Source: Citrobacter sp. Cu233 (GTDB lineage: Bacteria; Pseudomonadota; Gammaproteobacteria; Enterobacterales; Enterobacteriaceae). From it: a stretch of 64,000 bases of DNA. The stretch spans positions 1 through 64,000 of the forward strand of contig NZ_JAOWIF010000033.1 in the NCBI RefSeq assembly GCF_030332225.1, given 5' to 3'. The notes below the pieces were generated by a model that saw only the letters and a program-made list of their open reading frames with translations, was not told the origin of the DNA and did not search any database. How positions within the stretch are numbered: position 1 is the first letter of the stretch; the number at the start of each line of letters is the position of its first letter. Positions 44,977-58,511 of this stretch are shown here, piece by piece. The position numbers and the translations under genes are program-made.

Positions 44977-46104
44977 ATGCAAAGCCTTTCCCCGACATCG
45001 CGATATCTGCAGGCCCTTAACGACGGCAGCCATCAACCCGACAACGTACAAAAAGAAGCGGTGAATCGACTGGAAACGATTTACCAGGCGCTCACGACGA
45101 TTGCACCTCCAGCCGCGCAGGAGAGTGGACTGATGGCCCGCTTTGGTAAATTGCTGGGTAAACGTGAGCCGAAGGAAAACACGCCGGTGCGTGGTCTGTA
45201 TATGTGGGGGGGCGTAGGGCGCGGAAAAACCTGGCTGATGGATCTGTTCTACCATAGCCTGCCTGGCACACGTAAACAGCGTTTGCACTTTCACCGCTTC
45301 ATGCTGCGCGTGCATGAAGAATTGACGGCTCTGCAAGGCCAGAGCGACCCGTTGGAAGTGATTGCTGACCGCTTCAAAGCCGAAACTGATGTGCTGTGCT
45401 TTGATGAATTTTTTGTCTCGGATATTACTGACGCCATGCTGCTCGGTGGCTTAATGAAGGCGCTATTTGCTCGCGGCATTACGCTGGTGGCAACGTCCAA
45501 TATTCCGCCTGATGAACTGTATCGTAACGGTTTGCAACGTGCGCGCTTCCTTCCCGCTATCGAAGCTATTAAACAGTATTGCGACATCATGAATGTGGAT
45601 GCCGGCGTTGACTACCGGTTACGTACGTTAACCCAGGCGCACTTATGGCTGTCTCCGCTTAATGATGAAACACAGCGGCAGATGGATAAGCTGTGGCTGG
45701 CGTTAGCGGGCGCGAAAAACGAACATGCGCCGACGCTGGAGATTAACCATCGCCCGATGCAGACGCTGGCCGTCGAAAACCAGACGCTGGCGGTATCGTT
45801 CACTACACTGTGCATCGATGCCCGCAGCCAGCACGATTACATCGCATTGTCGCGCCTGTTCCACACGGTGCTGCTGTTTGATGTACCGGTAATGACGACG
45901 CTGATGGAAAGTGAAGCACGACGCTTTATCGCGCTGGTTGATGAGTTCTACGAACGCCACGTTAAGCTGGTGGTCAGCGGCGCAGCGCCTTTATATGAAA
46001 TCTACCAGGGCGAGCGCCTGAAGTTTGAATTCCAGCGCTGTTTGTCGCGTTTGCAGGAGATGCAAAGCGAGGAGTATCTGAAGCGGGAACATTTAGCCGG
46101 TTAA
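44977..46104 (+). CDS. zapE: Division ATPase ZapE
   Basis: AFG1-family ATPase that associates with the Z-ring under stress, 375 residues (formerly yhcM). Walker A is GGVGRGKTWLMDL near residue 70, Walker B is LCFDEFFVSDITDAML, and sensor motif TSNIPPDELY follows. Divergent from zapG. Confidence 0.95.
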   Translation: MQSLSPTSRYLQALNDGSHQPDNVQKEAVNRLETIYQALTTIAPPAAQESGLMARFGKLLGKREPKENTPVRGLYMWGGVGRGKTWLMDLFYHSLPGTRKQRLHFHRFMLRVHEELTALQGQSDPLEVIADRFKAETDVLCFDEFFVSDITDAMLLGGLMKALFARGITLVATSNIPPDELYRNGLQRARFLPAIEAIKQYCDIMNVDAGVDYRLRTLTQAHLWLSPLNDETQRQMDKLWLALAGAKNEHAPTLEINHRPMQTLAVENQTLAVSFTTLCIDARSQHDYIALSRLFHTVLLFDVPVMTTLMESEARRFIALVDEFYERHVKLVVSGAAPLYEIYQGERLKFEFQRCLSRLQEMQSEEYLKREHLAG

Positions 46105-46152
46105 ACCTGCCGCAAATCACATAAAGGGGTCGATCTTTGACCCTGACTTCTC

Positions 46153-46751
<599 letters not shown>

Positions 46752-46763
46752 TCGGGATTATAG

Positions 46764-47159
<396 letters not shown>

Positions 47160-47189
47160 TTGCTTCTGCTTCGGCAGATTACAATTTGC

Positions 47190-47217
47190 GAAAAACCCGC
47201 TCCGGCGGGTTTTTTTA
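47190..47217 (+). terminator. Terminator after rplM-rpsI
   Basis: AAAACCCGC and GCGGGTTTT form a stem with a long T run. The following gap to 47472 contains sspA promoter sequence and a weak GGCCAC/GTGGC hairpin; I see no gene in it. Confidence 0.95.
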
Positions 47218-47472
47218 TGCTTTTCATCCTCAAGAAATCACGGTAATACGCTGATTGCCACCTCTTTTTCCCCATTTCCAGAATCGACTCACCACAAAGG
47301 TCACAAAATCTGGTAAACTATCATCCAATTTTCTGCCCAAATATCCGGTATTGTTCATTTTTTGTTTGTATTTTGAACAGTAATGACTTTCCCGAATCTG
47401 GGTGACATCACTTCTGGCTGGCCACAAAGTGGCTGGTAGCAGTAAAAATTCTGAATATACCTGGAGGTTTTC

Positions 47473-48111
47473 ATGGCTGTCGCTGCCAACAAACGTTCGG
47501 TAATGACGCTGTTTTCTGGTCCTACTGACATCTATAGCCATCAGGTCCGCATCGTGCTGGCTGAAAAAGGTGTTAGTTTCGAGATTGAGCACGTGGAAAA
47601 GGACAATCCACCGCAGGATCTGATCGACCTCAACCCGAATCAGAGCGTCCCGACACTGGTGGATCGTGAGCTGACCCTGTGGGAATCTCGCATCATTATG
47701 GAATACCTGGATGAGCGTTTCCCGCATCCTCCGCTGATGCCGGTTTACCCGGTTGCGCGTGGTGAGAGCCGCCTGTACATGCAGCGTATTGAAAAAGACT
47801 GGTACACGTTGATGAACGTCATCGTGAACGGTTCCGCATCTGAAGCCGATGTTGCACGTAAGCGTCTGCGTGAAGAGCTGCTGGCAATTGCCCCAGTCTT
47901 TGGTCAAAAGCCTTATTTCCTGAGCGATGAGTTCAGCCTGGTAGATTGCTACCTGGCACCACTGCTGTGGCGTTTACCGCAGCTGGGTATTGAATTCAAC
48001 GGCGCAGGTTCGAAAGAACTGAAAGGGTATATGACTCGCGTCTTTGAACGTGACTCTTTCCTGGCTTCTCTGACTGAGCCTGAACGTGAAATGCGTCTGG
48101 GCCGGGGTTAA
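47473..48111 (+). CDS. sspA: Stringent starvation protein A
   Basis: RNA-polymerase-associated protein of glutathione-S-transferase fold, 212 residues, needed for acid tolerance and for phage P1 late genes. The N-terminal thioredoxin-like domain covers 10-88 (MTLFSGPTDIYSHQVRIVL; NQSVPTLVDRELTLWES) and the helical domain 93-212. CTGGAGG ribosome site. Operon with sspB. Confidence 0.97.
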   Translation: MAVAANKRSVMTLFSGPTDIYSHQVRIVLAEKGVSFEIEHVEKDNPPQDLIDLNPNQSVPTLVDRELTLWESRIIMEYLDERFPHPPLMPVYPVARGESRLYMQRIEKDWYTLMNVIVNGSASEADVARKRLREELLAIAPVFGQKPYFLSDEFSLVDCYLAPLLWRLPQLGIEFNGAGSKELKGYMTRVFERDSFLASLTEPEREMRLGRG

Positions 48112-48116
48112 CCTGT

Positions 48117-48620
48117 ATGGATTTGCCACAGCTAACGCCACGCCGTCCGTATCTGCTGCGCGCGTTCTATGAGTGGTTGCTGGACAACCAGCTCACGCCG
48201 CACCTGGTGGTGGATGTGACGCTCCAGGACGTGCAGGTTCCGATGGAATATGCACGTGATGGGCAAATTGTTCTGAATATCGCCCCGCGTGCAGTGGGGA
48301 ACCTGGAACTGGCTAACGATGAAGTACGTTTCAATGCGCGCTTCGGTGGTGTGCCGCGTCAGGTTTCTGTGCCGCTGGCTGCGGTTCTGGCTATTTATGC
48401 GCGCGAAAATGGCGCGGGTACGATGTTCGAACCGGAAGCTGCTTACGACGAAGATGTCGCCAGCTTGAACGATGACGATAACGACGCGTCGGGTTTTGAG
48501 AACGAAACGGTCATGTCCGTCATTGATGGCGATAAGCCAGACAATGCCGACGACAACGACCCGGATGACACGCCGCCGCCGCCTCGCGGTGGGCGTCCGG
48601 CGCTACGCGTAGTAAAATAA
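48117..48620 (+). CDS. sspB: ClpXP adaptor SspB
   Basis: Delivers ssrA-tagged proteins and RseA fragment to ClpXP, 167 residues. Folded tag-binding domain about 1-115; an acidic, low-complexity linker (many Asp/Asn) follows, and the extreme C-terminus GRPALRVVK is the ClpX-docking motif. Five bases after sspA. Confidence 0.97.
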   Translation: MDLPQLTPRRPYLLRAFYEWLLDNQLTPHLVVDVTLQDVQVPMEYARDGQIVLNIAPRAVGNLELANDEVRFNARFGGVPRQVSVPLAAVLAIYARENGAGTMFEPEAAYDEDVASLNDDDNDASGFENETVMSVIDGDKPDNADDNDPDDTPPPPRGGRPALRVVK

Positions 48621-48622
48621 TC

Positions 48623-48648
48623 AAACAGGCCCTTGCGGGCCTGTTTTG
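48623..48648 (+). terminator. Terminator after sspAB
   Basis: AAACAGGCCC and GGGCCTGTTT form a 10-bp stem with a T run, right after the sspB stop. It also faces the end of convergent dcuD. Confidence 0.93.
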
Positions 48649-48664
48649 CATTCTGCGTCAGATA

Positions 48665-50032
48665 TCAATAAAACAGCGCGATGGTGGCAATCATATTGAC
48701 CACAAATCCTATCGCCATTGGGATGGCTGTCCGTTTTACTACCTCAAAAGGCGACACGCCAGCAATACCGGATGTCACGACAATCACTGCCGTAATCGGT
48801 GAAACCGCACGTGCCAGCGTGGTGGCGAAGTGCATCGGCATAATCATCACAACTGCAGGAATATGCAGTCCCGCAGCAATATCCGGGATCAGGCTGGCGA
48901 ATGACATAAACGGTGCATTCCCGGATCCCATTACAATTGCGCAGGCGGCGATAACCACGGCCATAATGATCATCACACCGATACCGCCAAGCCCGGAGTG
49001 TTCCGCACCTTTAATCACTGCATCGACGGTGCCGATAGTGGTTAAACCCTTGGCAAAGATCTCACCGGCCACCACCAGTGTGACGACGTTGGCAAACTGT
49101 GTTCCCATGCCGTCAAAAAACGCCTGCACATCATCCATCGTCTCACGCAGATTGTGTTTATGAAGAAACTCCACAAACATGGTCAGCGTCAAGCTCATTA
49201 ACATCACCACAACCAGATTCAACTCTGCCTGCATTAATCCCATATGTGCCAGCAACAGCGAACCCAACATCAGGAGCAGAGGCATCACCGGTAAAATGGC
49301 GTAATAGAGCGGCGGCACATCTTCCAGCGTCTTTTGTTCATTGAAGCCTGTGCTGTCTGGTTGTGTTTTTTTATCAAACCGGCGTTGGACGAAAAAGTGT
49401 GCGATGGCGACGGCGATGATGACGCAGGATGCGACAGGAAGTTGGTAGTGGAAGAAATAAGTGGCTATTTTCATCCCCGCAACCTGTGCGGCGAAAATGG
49501 AGTTGGTTTCCAAAATGCCCCATTCAATCGACATCGAGGTGGCAATGACCGCTACCGCGGATAAACGGCTCACGCCCAGGCTGACCAGCGTTGGAAAGAG
49601 CGTAACCATCAGCAGCATGCCCAATCCGGAAGCACTGGTGATGAACTGTGCCATGATTTGACCAATTACATACGTCGCGGCAAGTACAATATAGGGTGAG
49701 CGGATGTGTTTGAGTGGGCGGCTCAACAGGCTGACCATTGCCCGGCTGGCTCCCATTCTATCCATATAACGGGCATAACCACCTACTGCCATGATGGACA
49801 GCCCAAGACCTGCCGCCCGGTTTGAAAGCATGCGCAGAATTTCATTATAAATATCGACCAGCAGATAACCGCTGCTTTTGTCGCTGGCGACCAGTGCGCC
49901 GTACCCCAACCAGACGCCGCAGATCATCAGGAAGATCCCGGCTGCTGCCAGTACTACCTGCGGTTTGTAGTTTTTGAGGATCAGGTAACCCATCGTTAAT
50001 AAAACGATGACAGAGATAATAATGCCGAACAT
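48665..50032 (-). CDS. dcuD: DcuC-family dicarboxylate transporter DcuD
   Basis: Putative anaerobic C4-dicarboxylate carrier, 455 residues, with about 12 transmembrane spans. It aligns along its length with E. coli DcuD, which is a relative of the succinate exporter DcuC. Motifs [19 protein letters not shown] and [15 protein letters not shown] fit the ion-transporter superfamily. Physiological substrate of DcuD is not established. Divergent from nanR. Confidence 0.92.
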   Translation of the reverse strand: MFGIIISVIVLLTMGYLILKNYKPQVVLAAAGIFLMICGVWLGYGALVASDKSSGYLLVDIYNEILRMLSNRAAGLGLSIMAVGGYARYMDRMGASRAMVSLLSRPLKHIRSPYIVLAATYVIGQIMAQFITSASGLGMLLMVTLFPTLVSLGVSRLSAVAVIATSMSIEWGILETNSIFAAQVAGMKIATYFFHYQLPVASCVIIAVAIAHFFVQRRFDKKTQPDSTGFNEQKTLEDVPPLYYAILPVMPLLLMLGSLLLAHMGLMQAELNLVVVMLMSLTLTMFVEFLHKHNLRETMDDVQAFFDGMGTQFANVVTLVVAGEIFAKGLTTIGTVDAVIKGAEHSGLGGIGVMIIMAVVIAACAIVMGSGNAPFMSFASLIPDIAAGLHIPAVVMIMPMHFATTLARAVSPITAVIVVTSGIAGVSPFEVVKRTAIPMAIGFVVNMIATIALFY

Positions 50033-50392
50033 TTTTTCACTCCATGCCAGAGAAGAAGATAAATCCGGTAATAACGCTGTTTTAAATGCGGATGTTATAT
50101 TTTTTCTGGCATGTGTTTTGGAGTGGATATCGTGTTTTTATAATCGAGAGCTGGTTATTTTTCGTTTTAAAATAGTAGGTTATGATTAATTTTAAAGATC
50201 ATGTTCGCAGATTTCATAAAGTTAGTTTTATCCCATGGTAATAAAAAACTATCTGCTCAATCATTCATGTTGAAATATATGCATTTTATATATCATTTGT
50301 ATGAGCATATCCCCCGCTGAGCACCATTTCACCCTGCTTTCGATCCTGTGTTACGATGAACTCGCTGTTATTTGTCACCACGACTTAGCTGA
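50033..50392. promoter_or_regulatory. dcuD-nanR divergent region
   Basis: A 360-base AT-rich gap, poor in GC between 50080 and 50300. It should contain promoters for dcuD and nanR. I see no recognisable operator and no coding frame of interest. Confidence 0.4.
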
Positions 50393-51184
50393 ATGGACCC
50401 TATGAACGCATTTGATTCGCAAGCTGAAGACTCTCCATCCACCATTGGCCGTAGCTTACGCAGCCGCCCGCTGGCGCGTAAAAAACTGTCTGAAATGGTT
50501 GAGGAAGAACTTGAACAGATGATTCGCCGTCGGGAATTTGGCGAAGGGGAACAGTTGCCGTCAGAGCGGGAACTGATGGCCTTCTTTAATGTCGGTCGTC
50601 CTTCTGTACGAGAAGCGCTTGCTGCGTTAAAACGTAAAGGTCTGGTACAGATCAACAACGGCGAGCGCGCGCGCGTTTCGCGTCCGTCTGCGGATACCAT
50701 CATCGGTGAACTGTCGGGGATGGCAAAAGATTTTCTCTCGCATCCCGGCGGTATCTCCCACTTCGAGCAATTGCGATTGTTCTTTGAATCGAGTCTGGTG
50801 CGTTATGCCGCCGAGCATGCCACTGAAGAGCAAATTGACAGGCTGGCCAGGGCGCTGGAGATCAACAGTCAGTCGCTGGATGACAACACGCTGTTCATTC
50901 GTTCGGATGTCGATTTTCACCGAGTGCTGGCGGAGATCCCCGGCAATCCCATCTTTATGGCAATCCACGTTGCGTTGTTGGACTGGCTGATTGCCGCACG
51001 CCCGACTGTCGCCGATCAAGAATTGCATGAACACAATAGTGTGAGTTATCAGCAGCATATTGCCATTGTCGAGGCGATTCGTCAGCACAATCCTGACGAG
51101 GCAGACCGCGCCCTACAAGAACATCTCAACAGCGTTTCTGCCACCTGGCACGCCTTCGTTAAAAATAAAAAAATGCGTAAGTGA
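50393..51184 (+). CDS. nanR: Sialic acid regulator NanR
   Basis: GntR/FadR-type repressor of the sialic acid regulon, inactivated by N-acetylneuraminate, 263 residues. Winged helix at about 30-100 ([33 protein letters not shown]); helical FCD effector domain with metal-site histidines ([22 protein letters not shown]). Its operator, three GGTATA-type repeats, lies before nanA at 51261-51283. Confidence 0.96.
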   Translation: MDPMNAFDSQAEDSPSTIGRSLRSRPLARKKLSEMVEEELEQMIRRREFGEGEQLPSERELMAFFNVGRPSVREALAALKRKGLVQINNGERARVSRPSADTIIGELSGMAKDFLSHPGGISHFEQLRLFFESSLVRYAAEHATEEQIDRLARALEINSQSLDDNTLFIRSDVDFHRVLAEIPGNPIFMAIHVALLDWLIAARPTVADQELHEHNSVSYQQHIAIVEAIRQHNPDEADRALQEHLNSVSATWHAFVKNKKMRK

Positions 51185-51205
51185 TCTCGATCCTGACGAT
51201 CGTTT

Positions 51206-51221
51206 AGTGAAGCAGATCGCA
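51206..51221 (+). promoter_or_regulatory. CRP site for nanATEK-nanQ
   Basis: AGTGA-AGCAGA-TCGCA matches the CRP core in 8 of 10 positions. Its centre is 61.5 bases upstream of the predicted start at 51275, the classical class I position. CRP activation of nan genes is known in E. coli. Confidence 0.7.
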
Positions 51222-51260
51222 CTATAAGCGTTCTGTATTGTATTGCTGCTTATTTGATCT

Positions 51261-51283
51261 GGTATAACAGGTATAAAGGTATG
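51261..51283 (+). promoter_or_regulatory. NanR operator and -10 of nanA
   Basis: GGTATA occurs at 51261 and 51270, and GGTATG at 51278, the tandem-repeat operator of NanR. The -10 hexamer TATAAC (51263-51268) lies inside it, so NanR binding would cover the RNA polymerase site. In E. coli the third repeat is also GGTATA; here its last base differs. Confidence 0.88.
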
Positions 51284-51318
51284 CAGTCAGTCAACACTAA
51301 TCATTGACAGAGGTCGTT

Positions 51319-52212
51319 ATGGCAAGAGATTTAAAAGGCGTAATGCCGGCATTGTTAACCCCATTCGATAACCAACAGCGACTGGACATCGAGAGCCTGC
51401 GTCGTCTGGTGCGCTTCAACATTGGGCAAGGCGTTGATGGGCTCTATGTCGGTGGCTCAACGGGTGAAGCTTTTGTGCAGAACCGTGCTGAAAGAGAGCA
51501 GGTGCTGGAAATTGTTGCTGAAGAAGCGAAAGGTAAAGTGACCTTAATTGCCCATGTTGGCACAGTGAGCACTGAAGAGAGCCAGCAGCTGGCGAGCGCC
51601 GCACACCGTTATGGTTTTGACGCAGTTTCTGCTGTTACCCCGTTTTACTATCCGTTCAGCTTTGAAGAGCATTGCGATCACTACCGCGCAATTATTGATT
51701 CCGCTGAGGGTTTGCCGATGGTGGTCTATAACATCCCGGCGCTGAGCGGCGTAAAACTGACGTTGGGGCAGATTAATACGCTAGTGACGCTGCCAGGCGT
51801 TGGTGCACTGAAACAAACCTCAGGCGATCTCTATCAAATGGAACAGATCCGCCGCGCCCATCCGGATCTGGTGCTTTACAACGGTTATGACGAGATCTTT
51901 GCTTCTGGGTTGCTGGCCGGTGCGGATGGTGGGATCGGCAGTACTTACAATATTATGGGATGGCGTTATCAGGGAATTGTGAAAGCGCTCAAAGAAGGCG
52001 ATATCCGGGCTGCACAAAAGCTGCAAACCGAGTGCAATAAGGTTATCGATCTGCTCATCAAGGTTGGCGTATTCCGCGGTCTGAAAACGGTACTGCACTA
52101 TATGGATGTGGTTTCTGTACCGCTGTGCCGTAAACCGTTCGCTCCCGTAGATGAACAATATCTGCCAGAACTGAAAGCCCTGGCGAACCAACTGTTGGCG
52201 GAAAAAGCGTAA
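51319..52212 (+). CDS. nanA: N-acetylneuraminate lyase
   Basis: Class I aldolase splitting sialic acid to N-acetylmannosamine and pyruvate, 297 residues. Substrate motif [10 protein letters not shown], catalytic tyrosine in YNIPALSG and Schiff-base lysine in GALKQTSGD (about 165). GAGG ribosome site selects MARDLKG; an upstream in-frame start was rejected. First gene of nanATEK-nanQ. Confidence 0.98.
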   Translation: MARDLKGVMPALLTPFDNQQRLDIESLRRLVRFNIGQGVDGLYVGGSTGEAFVQNRAEREQVLEIVAEEAKGKVTLIAHVGTVSTEESQQLASAAHRYGFDAVSAVTPFYYPFSFEEHCDHYRAIIDSAEGLPMVVYNIPALSGVKLTLGQINTLVTLPGVGALKQTSGDLYQMEQIRRAHPDLVLYNGYDEIFASGLLAGADGGIGSTYNIMGWRYQGIVKALKEGDIRAAQKLQTECNKVIDLLIKVGVFRGLKTVLHYMDVVSVPLCRKPFAPVDEQYLPELKALANQLLAEKA

Positions 52213-52217
52213 CCGCG

Positions 52218-52296
52218 GGTAGCCGGGGAGCGCTTTGCTTGCCCGGCCTGGATTTTTCGACCGTAGTCCGGAAAAGGTGAAGCCGCCATCCGGCAC
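52218..52296. repeat. REP pair between nanA and nanT
   Basis: Two REP-like palindromes: GCCGGGGAGCGCTTTGCTTGCCCGGC (52222-52247) and TCCGGAAAAGG with GCCATCCGGC (52267-52293). Intercistronic position suggests mRNA stabilisation of nanA. Confidence 0.75.
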
Positions 52297-52323
52297 AACA
52301 ACAAAAATCGTCGGGAGAGTAAA

Positions 52324-53814
52324 ATGAGTACTTCTACCCAGAGCATCCCGTGGTATCGCTATCTCAATCGGGCACAATGGCGGGCATTTTCTGCCGCCTG
52401 GTTGGGGTATCTGCTTGATGGTTTTGATTTTGTGTTAATCGCCCTTGTGCTGACAGAAGTACAAGGTGAATTCGGTTTGACGACGGTGCAGGCGGCCAGC
52501 CTGATTTCAGCCGCCTTCATCTCTCGCTGGTTTGGCGGGTTAATGCTGGGTGCGATGGGGGACCGCTATGGACGTCGCCTGGCAATGGTCACCAGCATCA
52601 TTCTATTCTCTGTGGGGACGCTGGCCTGTGGCTTCGCACCGGGCTATACCACCATGTTTATCGCCCGCCTGGTTATCGGTATGGGAATGGCAGGTGAGTA
52701 TGGTTCCAGCGCCACCTATGTTATTGAAAGTTGGCCTAAACACCTGCGTAACAAAGCCAGTGGTTTCCTGATTTCTGGTTTCTCGGTCGGCGCTGTGATT
52801 GCTGCCCAGGTTTATAGCCTGGTGGTTCCGGTCTGGGGATGGCGTGCGCTGTTCTTCATCGGCATTCTGCCGATTATCTTTGCCCTCTGGCTGCGTAAAA
52901 ATATTCCGGAGGCAGAGGACTGGAAAGAAAAACACGAAGGTAAAGCGCCGGTACGTACGATGGTGGATATTCTCTATCGGGGCGAACATCGGGTAATCAA
53001 TATCTTGATGACCATCGTAGCTGCGACTGCGCTGTGGTTCTGTTTTGCGGGCAACCTGCAAAATGCGGCCATCGTGGCGATCCTCGGGCTGATGTGTGCC
53101 TTCATCTTCATTAGCTTTATGGTGCAAAGCAGCGGTAAACGTTGGCCGACGGGTGTGATGTTGATGGTTGTCGTGCTGTTTGCATTTCTCTACTCGTGGC
53201 CGATTCAGGCGCTGCTGCCAACGTATTTGAAAACTGAACTGATGTATGACCCTTCAACGGTTGCCAGGGTCCTGTTCTTTAGCGGCTTTGGCGCGGCGGT
53301 TGGCTGCTGCGTCGGTGGTTTCCTTGGTGACTGGCTGGGTACCCGCAAGGCTTATGTGTGCAGTCTGCTGGCCTCGCAGTTGCTGATTATCCCTGTGTTT
53401 GCGATTGGCGGAGCCAACGTCTGGGTCCTGGGGTTGCTACTGTTTTTCCAACAAATGCTTGGGCAGGGGATCTCCGGGATCTTACCAAAACTCATTGGTG
53501 GTTATTTCGATACCGACCAACGTGCTGCGGGCCTGGGGTTCACCTACAACGTAGGGGCACTGGGTGGGGCACTGGCACCGATCATTGGGGCGCTGATTGC
53601 ACAACGTCTGGATCTGGGCACTGCGCTGGGATCGCTCTCTTTCGGCCTGACATTTGTGGTGATCCTGTTGATTGGTCTTGATATGCCGTCTCGTGTACAG
53701 CGTTGGCTGCGGCCTGAAGCACTACGTACACATGATGCCATTGATGGTAAACCGTTTAGTGGAGCCGTGCCGTTTGGCGGCGATAAAAGCACCATGGTGA
53801 AATCAAAAAGTTAA
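52324..53814 (+). CDS. nanT: Sialic acid transporter NanT
   Basis: Major-facilitator proton symporter for N-acetylneuraminate, 496 residues, predicted 14 transmembrane helices: the usual 12 plus a central pair (about 225-290) typical of NanT. MFS motif [14 protein letters not shown] after helix 2 and [12 protein letters not shown] in the second half. AGGAG-like GGGAGAG ribosome site. Confidence 0.96.
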   Translation: MSTSTQSIPWYRYLNRAQWRAFSAAWLGYLLDGFDFVLIALVLTEVQGEFGLTTVQAASLISAAFISRWFGGLMLGAMGDRYGRRLAMVTSIILFSVGTLACGFAPGYTTMFIARLVIGMGMAGEYGSSATYVIESWPKHLRNKASGFLISGFSVGAVIAAQVYSLVVPVWGWRALFFIGILPIIFALWLRKNIPEAEDWKEKHEGKAPVRTMVDILYRGEHRVINILMTIVAATALWFCFAGNLQNAAIVAILGLMCAFIFISFMVQSSGKRWPTGVMLMVVVLFAFLYSWPIQALLPTYLKTELMYDPSTVARVLFFSGFGAAVGCCVGGFLGDWLGTRKAYVCSLLASQLLIIPVFAIGGANVWVLGLLLFFQQMLGQGISGILPKLIGGYFDTDQRAAGLGFTYNVGALGGALAPIIGALIAQRLDLGTALGSLSFGLTFVVILLIGLDMPSRVQRWLRPEALRTHDAIDGKPFSGAVPFGGDKSTMVKSKS

Positions 53815-53818
53815 TCCG

Positions 53819-53843
53819 CTTGCCCGGCGTTGAGCCGGGCAAG
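53819..53843 (+). repeat. Intercistronic hairpin nanT/nanE
   Basis: CTTGCCCGGC and GCCGGGCAAG form a perfect 10-bp stem with a 5-base loop between the nanT stop and nanE. REP-like; no T run, so likely an mRNA-stabilising element. Confidence 0.75.
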
Positions 53844-53861
53844 AATCGAAAGGGAAGATGT

Positions 53862-54547
53862 ATGTCGTTACTTGAGCTACTGGATAAAAAAATTGCCGCT
53901 GATGGCGGACTGATTGTCTCCTGCCAGCCCGTTCCTGACAGCCCGCTGGATAAACCTGAAATTGTCGCCGCCATGGCGCTGGCAGCCGAGCAGGCTGGCG
54001 CGGTGGCGCTGCGTATTGAAGGCGTGGAGAACCTGCGGTCGACCCGGGCGGTCGTTTCGCTGCCAATTATAGGTATTCTGAAACGCGATCTTGCTGACTC
54101 CCCGGTACGCATCACTGCATTTTTAGATGATGTCGATGCGTTGGCGCAGGCGGGAGCTGACATTATTGCGATTGATGGAACAGACCGCGTGCGTCCTGTT
54201 CCCATCGCCGCACTGTTGGCACGAATTCATCAACATCACTGCCTGGCCATGGCTGACTGTTCATCGCTGGAAGACGGCCTGGCCTGTCAGCAACTCGGCG
54301 CGGAGATTATTGGTACGACGCTGTCGGGTTATACGACACCAGAAACACCAGAGGAGCCGGATCTGGCGCTGGTGAAAGCGTTATGTCATGCCGGGTGTCG
54401 GGTGATTGCCGAAGGACGCTATAACACGCCAGCACAAGCAGCTGAAGCCATGCGCCACGGGGCCTGGGCGGTGACAGTAGGTTCTGCTATTACCCGACTG
54501 GAACACATTTGCCAGTGGTACACCACGGCGATGAAAAAGGCGGTGCT

Positions 54548-54551
<4 letters not shown>
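53862..54551 (+). CDS. nanE: N-acetylmannosamine-6-phosphate epimerase
   Basis: Converts ManNAc-6-P to GlcNAc-6-P, 229 residues, TIM barrel. [16 protein letters not shown] opens it; catalytic lysine in GILKRDL and acidic residues in [10 protein letters not shown] and [10 protein letters not shown]-like segment [16 protein letters not shown] selected by GGGAAG and by E. coli length. Ends within the nanK start (ATGA overlap). Confidence 0.96.
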
Positions 54552-55887
<1,336 letters not shown>

Positions 55888-55913
55888 AAGAAAATATGTC
55901 GCCATAAGTTTTT

Positions 55914-55936
55914 GCCGCAGACTGTGAGTCTGCGGC
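55914..55936. terminator. Hairpin between nanQ and codA
   Basis: GCCGCAGAC and GTCTGCGGC form a perfect 9-bp stem with loop TGTGA between the convergent nanQ and codA stops. The T run precedes rather than follows it on the plus strand, so it is an incomplete terminator by sequence. Confidence 0.6.
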
Positions 55937-55954
55937 CATGTCCGAAAAGAAAAT

Positions 55955-57235
55955 CTAGCGCTTAAACGTTACCGCTTCTGGCTGCGCCAGATGGAGCGTT
56001 GTCTGGCTTGGCACCGTCTCGGCAATAACCCGCCCATGGCGGATTGAATAGCGTGCAGGTGTCTGGCGACGAACCGCATCAAACCCATTTTCTGCAGGTA
56101 AAATCACCAGGTTAGCGGAGTTCCCAATACTCAAACCGTAGTCCTGTAAGTGCAGGGTTTTCGCGCTGTGGGTGGTGATGAGATTTAGCCCATCATTGAT
56201 TTGTCCGTACCCCATCAACTGACACACGTGTAATCCCATATGCAGAACTTGCAGCATATTCGCGGTTCCCAACGGGTACCACGGGTCAAAAACGTCATCA
56301 TGCCCAAAGCAAACATTGATGTCCGCTTCCAGCATCTCTTTGACGCGGGTGATACCACGGCGCTTAGGATAGGTATCAAATCGTCCCTGCAGGTGAATAT
56401 TCACCAGCGGATTCGCAACGAAGTTAATACCTGACATTTTCAACAGACGGAAAAGGCGGGAAGCATATGCGCCGTTATAGGAATGCATCGCCGTGGTGTG
56501 GCTGGCTGTCACGCGCGATCCCATGCCATCGCGATGCGCCAGTGCCGCGACGGTTTCAACAAAGCGCGATTGCTCATCATCAATCTCGTCACAGTGGACA
56601 TCGATAAGTCGGTCATACTTCTGCGCCAGGGCGAAAGTTTTGTGCAGCGACTCAACGCCATATTCACGCGTGAATTCAAAGTGAGGAATTGCGCCAATGA
56701 CGTCGGCGCCCAAACGCACCGCTTCTTCTAATAGCGCTTCACCGTTGGGATAAGAAAGAATACCTTCCTGTGGGAACGCCACAATCTGCAGCTCCACCCA
56801 CGGTGCCACTTCTTGCTTCACTTCCAGCATGGCTTTCAGTGCCGTGAGCGTAGGGTCGGAAACGTCTACGTGAGTTCGGACATACTGGATACCATTGGCC
56901 ATCTGCCACTTGAGGGTCTGCATGGTGCGGGTCTTCACGTCTTCGTGGGTGAGCGTTGCCTTGCGTTCGGCCCAGCGCTCAATACCTTCAAACAACGTAC
57001 CCGATTGGTTCCAACTGGGCTCCCCTGCAGTTTGCGTTGTGTCCAGGTGGATGTGTGGTTCAACGAAAGGGGGAATGGCCAGCCCACCTTCAGCATCAAG
57101 CACCTCGCCCTGTGGCGCAGATGCTGTATCCTGGGGATCAATACGGCTAAAACGCCCGTTTTCAATCGTGATTTGCCACAATCCTTCACACCCCTGCAGA
57201 CGGGTTTGAGTGAGGGTGATGGTGTTATTCTGCAT
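55955..57235 (-). CDS. codA: Cytosine deaminase CodA
   Basis: Hydrolyses cytosine to uracil and ammonia, 426 residues, amidohydrolase superfamily. Metal ligands: [18 protein letters not shown] and [16 protein letters not shown] at ideal spacing supports MQNNTIT; an upstream ATG was rejected. Overlaps codB by 11 bases, so it is the distal gene of codBA. Confidence 0.96.
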   Translation of the reverse strand: MQNNTITLTQTRLQGCEGLWQITIENGRFSRIDPQDTASAPQGEVLDAEGGLAIPPFVEPHIHLDTTQTAGEPSWNQSGTLFEGIERWAERKATLTHEDVKTRTMQTLKWQMANGIQYVRTHVDVSDPTLTALKAMLEVKQEVAPWVELQIVAFPQEGILSYPNGEALLEEAVRLGADVIGAIPHFEFTREYGVESLHKTFALAQKYDRLIDVHCDEIDDEQSRFVETVAALAHRDGMGSRVTASHTTAMHSYNGAYASRLFRLLKMSGINFVANPLVNIHLQGRFDTYPKRRGITRVKEMLEADINVCFGHDDVFDPWYPLGTANMLQVLHMGLHVCQLMGYGQINDGLNLITTHSAKTLHLQDYGLSIGNSANLVILPAENGFDAVRRQTPARYSIRHGRVIAETVPSQTTLHLAQPEAVTFKR

Positions 57236-58475
57236 GACTGACCTCCGGGGATTTTGCAAGGCTACGATTGAAAAGTGGGTTTAGCAGGATATAGCTGAAT
57301 ACGCCGCCAAGTACGGCGTTGACCGGCACAATACCAGGGATGTAGTGTCCGGCGGCGATTCCCAGCGCGACGGACAGAATAGCTATCCAGTTGACGGGAA
57401 TAAACTGTGCTGTGTTGAAGTTGGTGTACCGGCGGTGGTTTAACAGATAATCGGCAATAATCACTCCGCCAATAGGAGGGATCGCCGCCGACAGGAATGT
57501 CAGCCAGCCGACAAAGTTATTATAAAGCCACAATGCGCACAGTGTTCCAATAATGCCGTTGGCCACGGACAATGTGCGGCTGGAAAGGCCGGTAATGTTA
57601 GCAAAGCCCAGACCCGAGGCGTACAGCGCGTTGTCGTTGGTTGTCCAGATATTCAGGCCGAGTACGACAATGGCGGGCAGCAGCAGCCCCTGCGCGATCA
57701 TCACATCTGAGATATCCGCCTGTCCTACCGCGGCGGCTCCAGCGGCACCGAAGATAAACATCAACGAGTTGCCAAGGAAAAAAGCCACCATGGCAATCAA
57801 CACTGCGCCTTTGGCATTTCGCCCAAAGCGGACGAAGTCGGCGGTTAAGGTACCTGCGCTGACAAACGATCCGACGACCAACGCCAGTGCCGTGGAAAAA
57901 TTCAGCGGCGTCTGCGGCACAATTGCTTTTAAATGATCTAATCCCCCCACATCGCTCACTGCCAGCCAGACAGAGTAACTGCCAAGAATGACGATAGCGG
58001 GAACGGCGATGATGGACAAAATGGTGAGTGCCGAGATACCAAAGAAGATGGTCATGGTCATCAGCAGACCGGAAACTGCAATCAGGACATTGACGTCAAT
58101 ACCCGTTGCTTTACCCACCGGGATGGCAAACATTGCCACGCCGACGCCAAACCAGCCCACCTGTGTGCCACCTAATAGCATTGAGGGAAGCCATGAACCT
58201 TTTATGCCAAATGAGTAACGTGCGAGGAGGTGGGTAGAGAGACCTGTTTTTGCGCCAATATAACCGAGAAATGCAGTGTAAATACCGAGGAGGAGATTAC
58301 CGAAGAGAACTGCCAGGAAAAAATCATTATAGGAAAGACCGGTACCGAGTGTGCCTCCGGTCCACATACTGGCTGAAAAGAATGTTAACCCCAACATCAC
58401 AAACGTCAGTGGTATCACGCCTTTCCGCGCTGCCAGAGGGACGGGGCCCTGGCTATAATTGTTGTCCTGCGACAC
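57225..58475 (-). CDS. codB: Cytosine permease CodB
   Basis: NCS1-family cytosine transporter, 416 residues with 12 predicted transmembrane helices. Motifs [16 protein letters not shown] and [16 protein letters not shown] match E. coli CodB. The start is GTG (VSQDNN), with AAGGAGG 4-5 bases upstream; a 60-residue longer frame is rejected because it runs through the promoter. In E. coli codBA lies next to cynR, so its location here is different. Confidence 0.95.
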   Translation of the reverse strand: MSQDNNYSQGPVPLAARKGVIPLTFVMLGLTFFSASMWTGGTLGTGLSYNDFFLAVLFGNLLLGIYTAFLGYIGAKTGLSTHLLARYSFGIKGSWLPSMLLGGTQVGWFGVGVAMFAIPVGKATGIDVNVLIAVSGLLMTMTIFFGISALTILSIIAVPAIVILGSYSVWLAVSDVGGLDHLKAIVPQTPLNFSTALALVVGSFVSAGTLTADFVRFGRNAKGAVLIAMVAFFLGNSLMFIFGAAGAAAVGQADISDVMIAQGLLLPAIVVLGLNIWTTNDNALYASGLGFANITGLSSRTLSVANGIIGTLCALWLYNNFVGWLTFLSAAIPPIGGVIIADYLLNHRRYTNFNTAQFIPVNWIAILSVALGIAAGHYIPGIVPVNAVLGGVFSYILLNPLFNRSLAKSPEVSHAE

Positions 58476-58511
58476 AACGCCTCCTTGAATTTTGCCCAAA
58501 AAATCCGCCGC

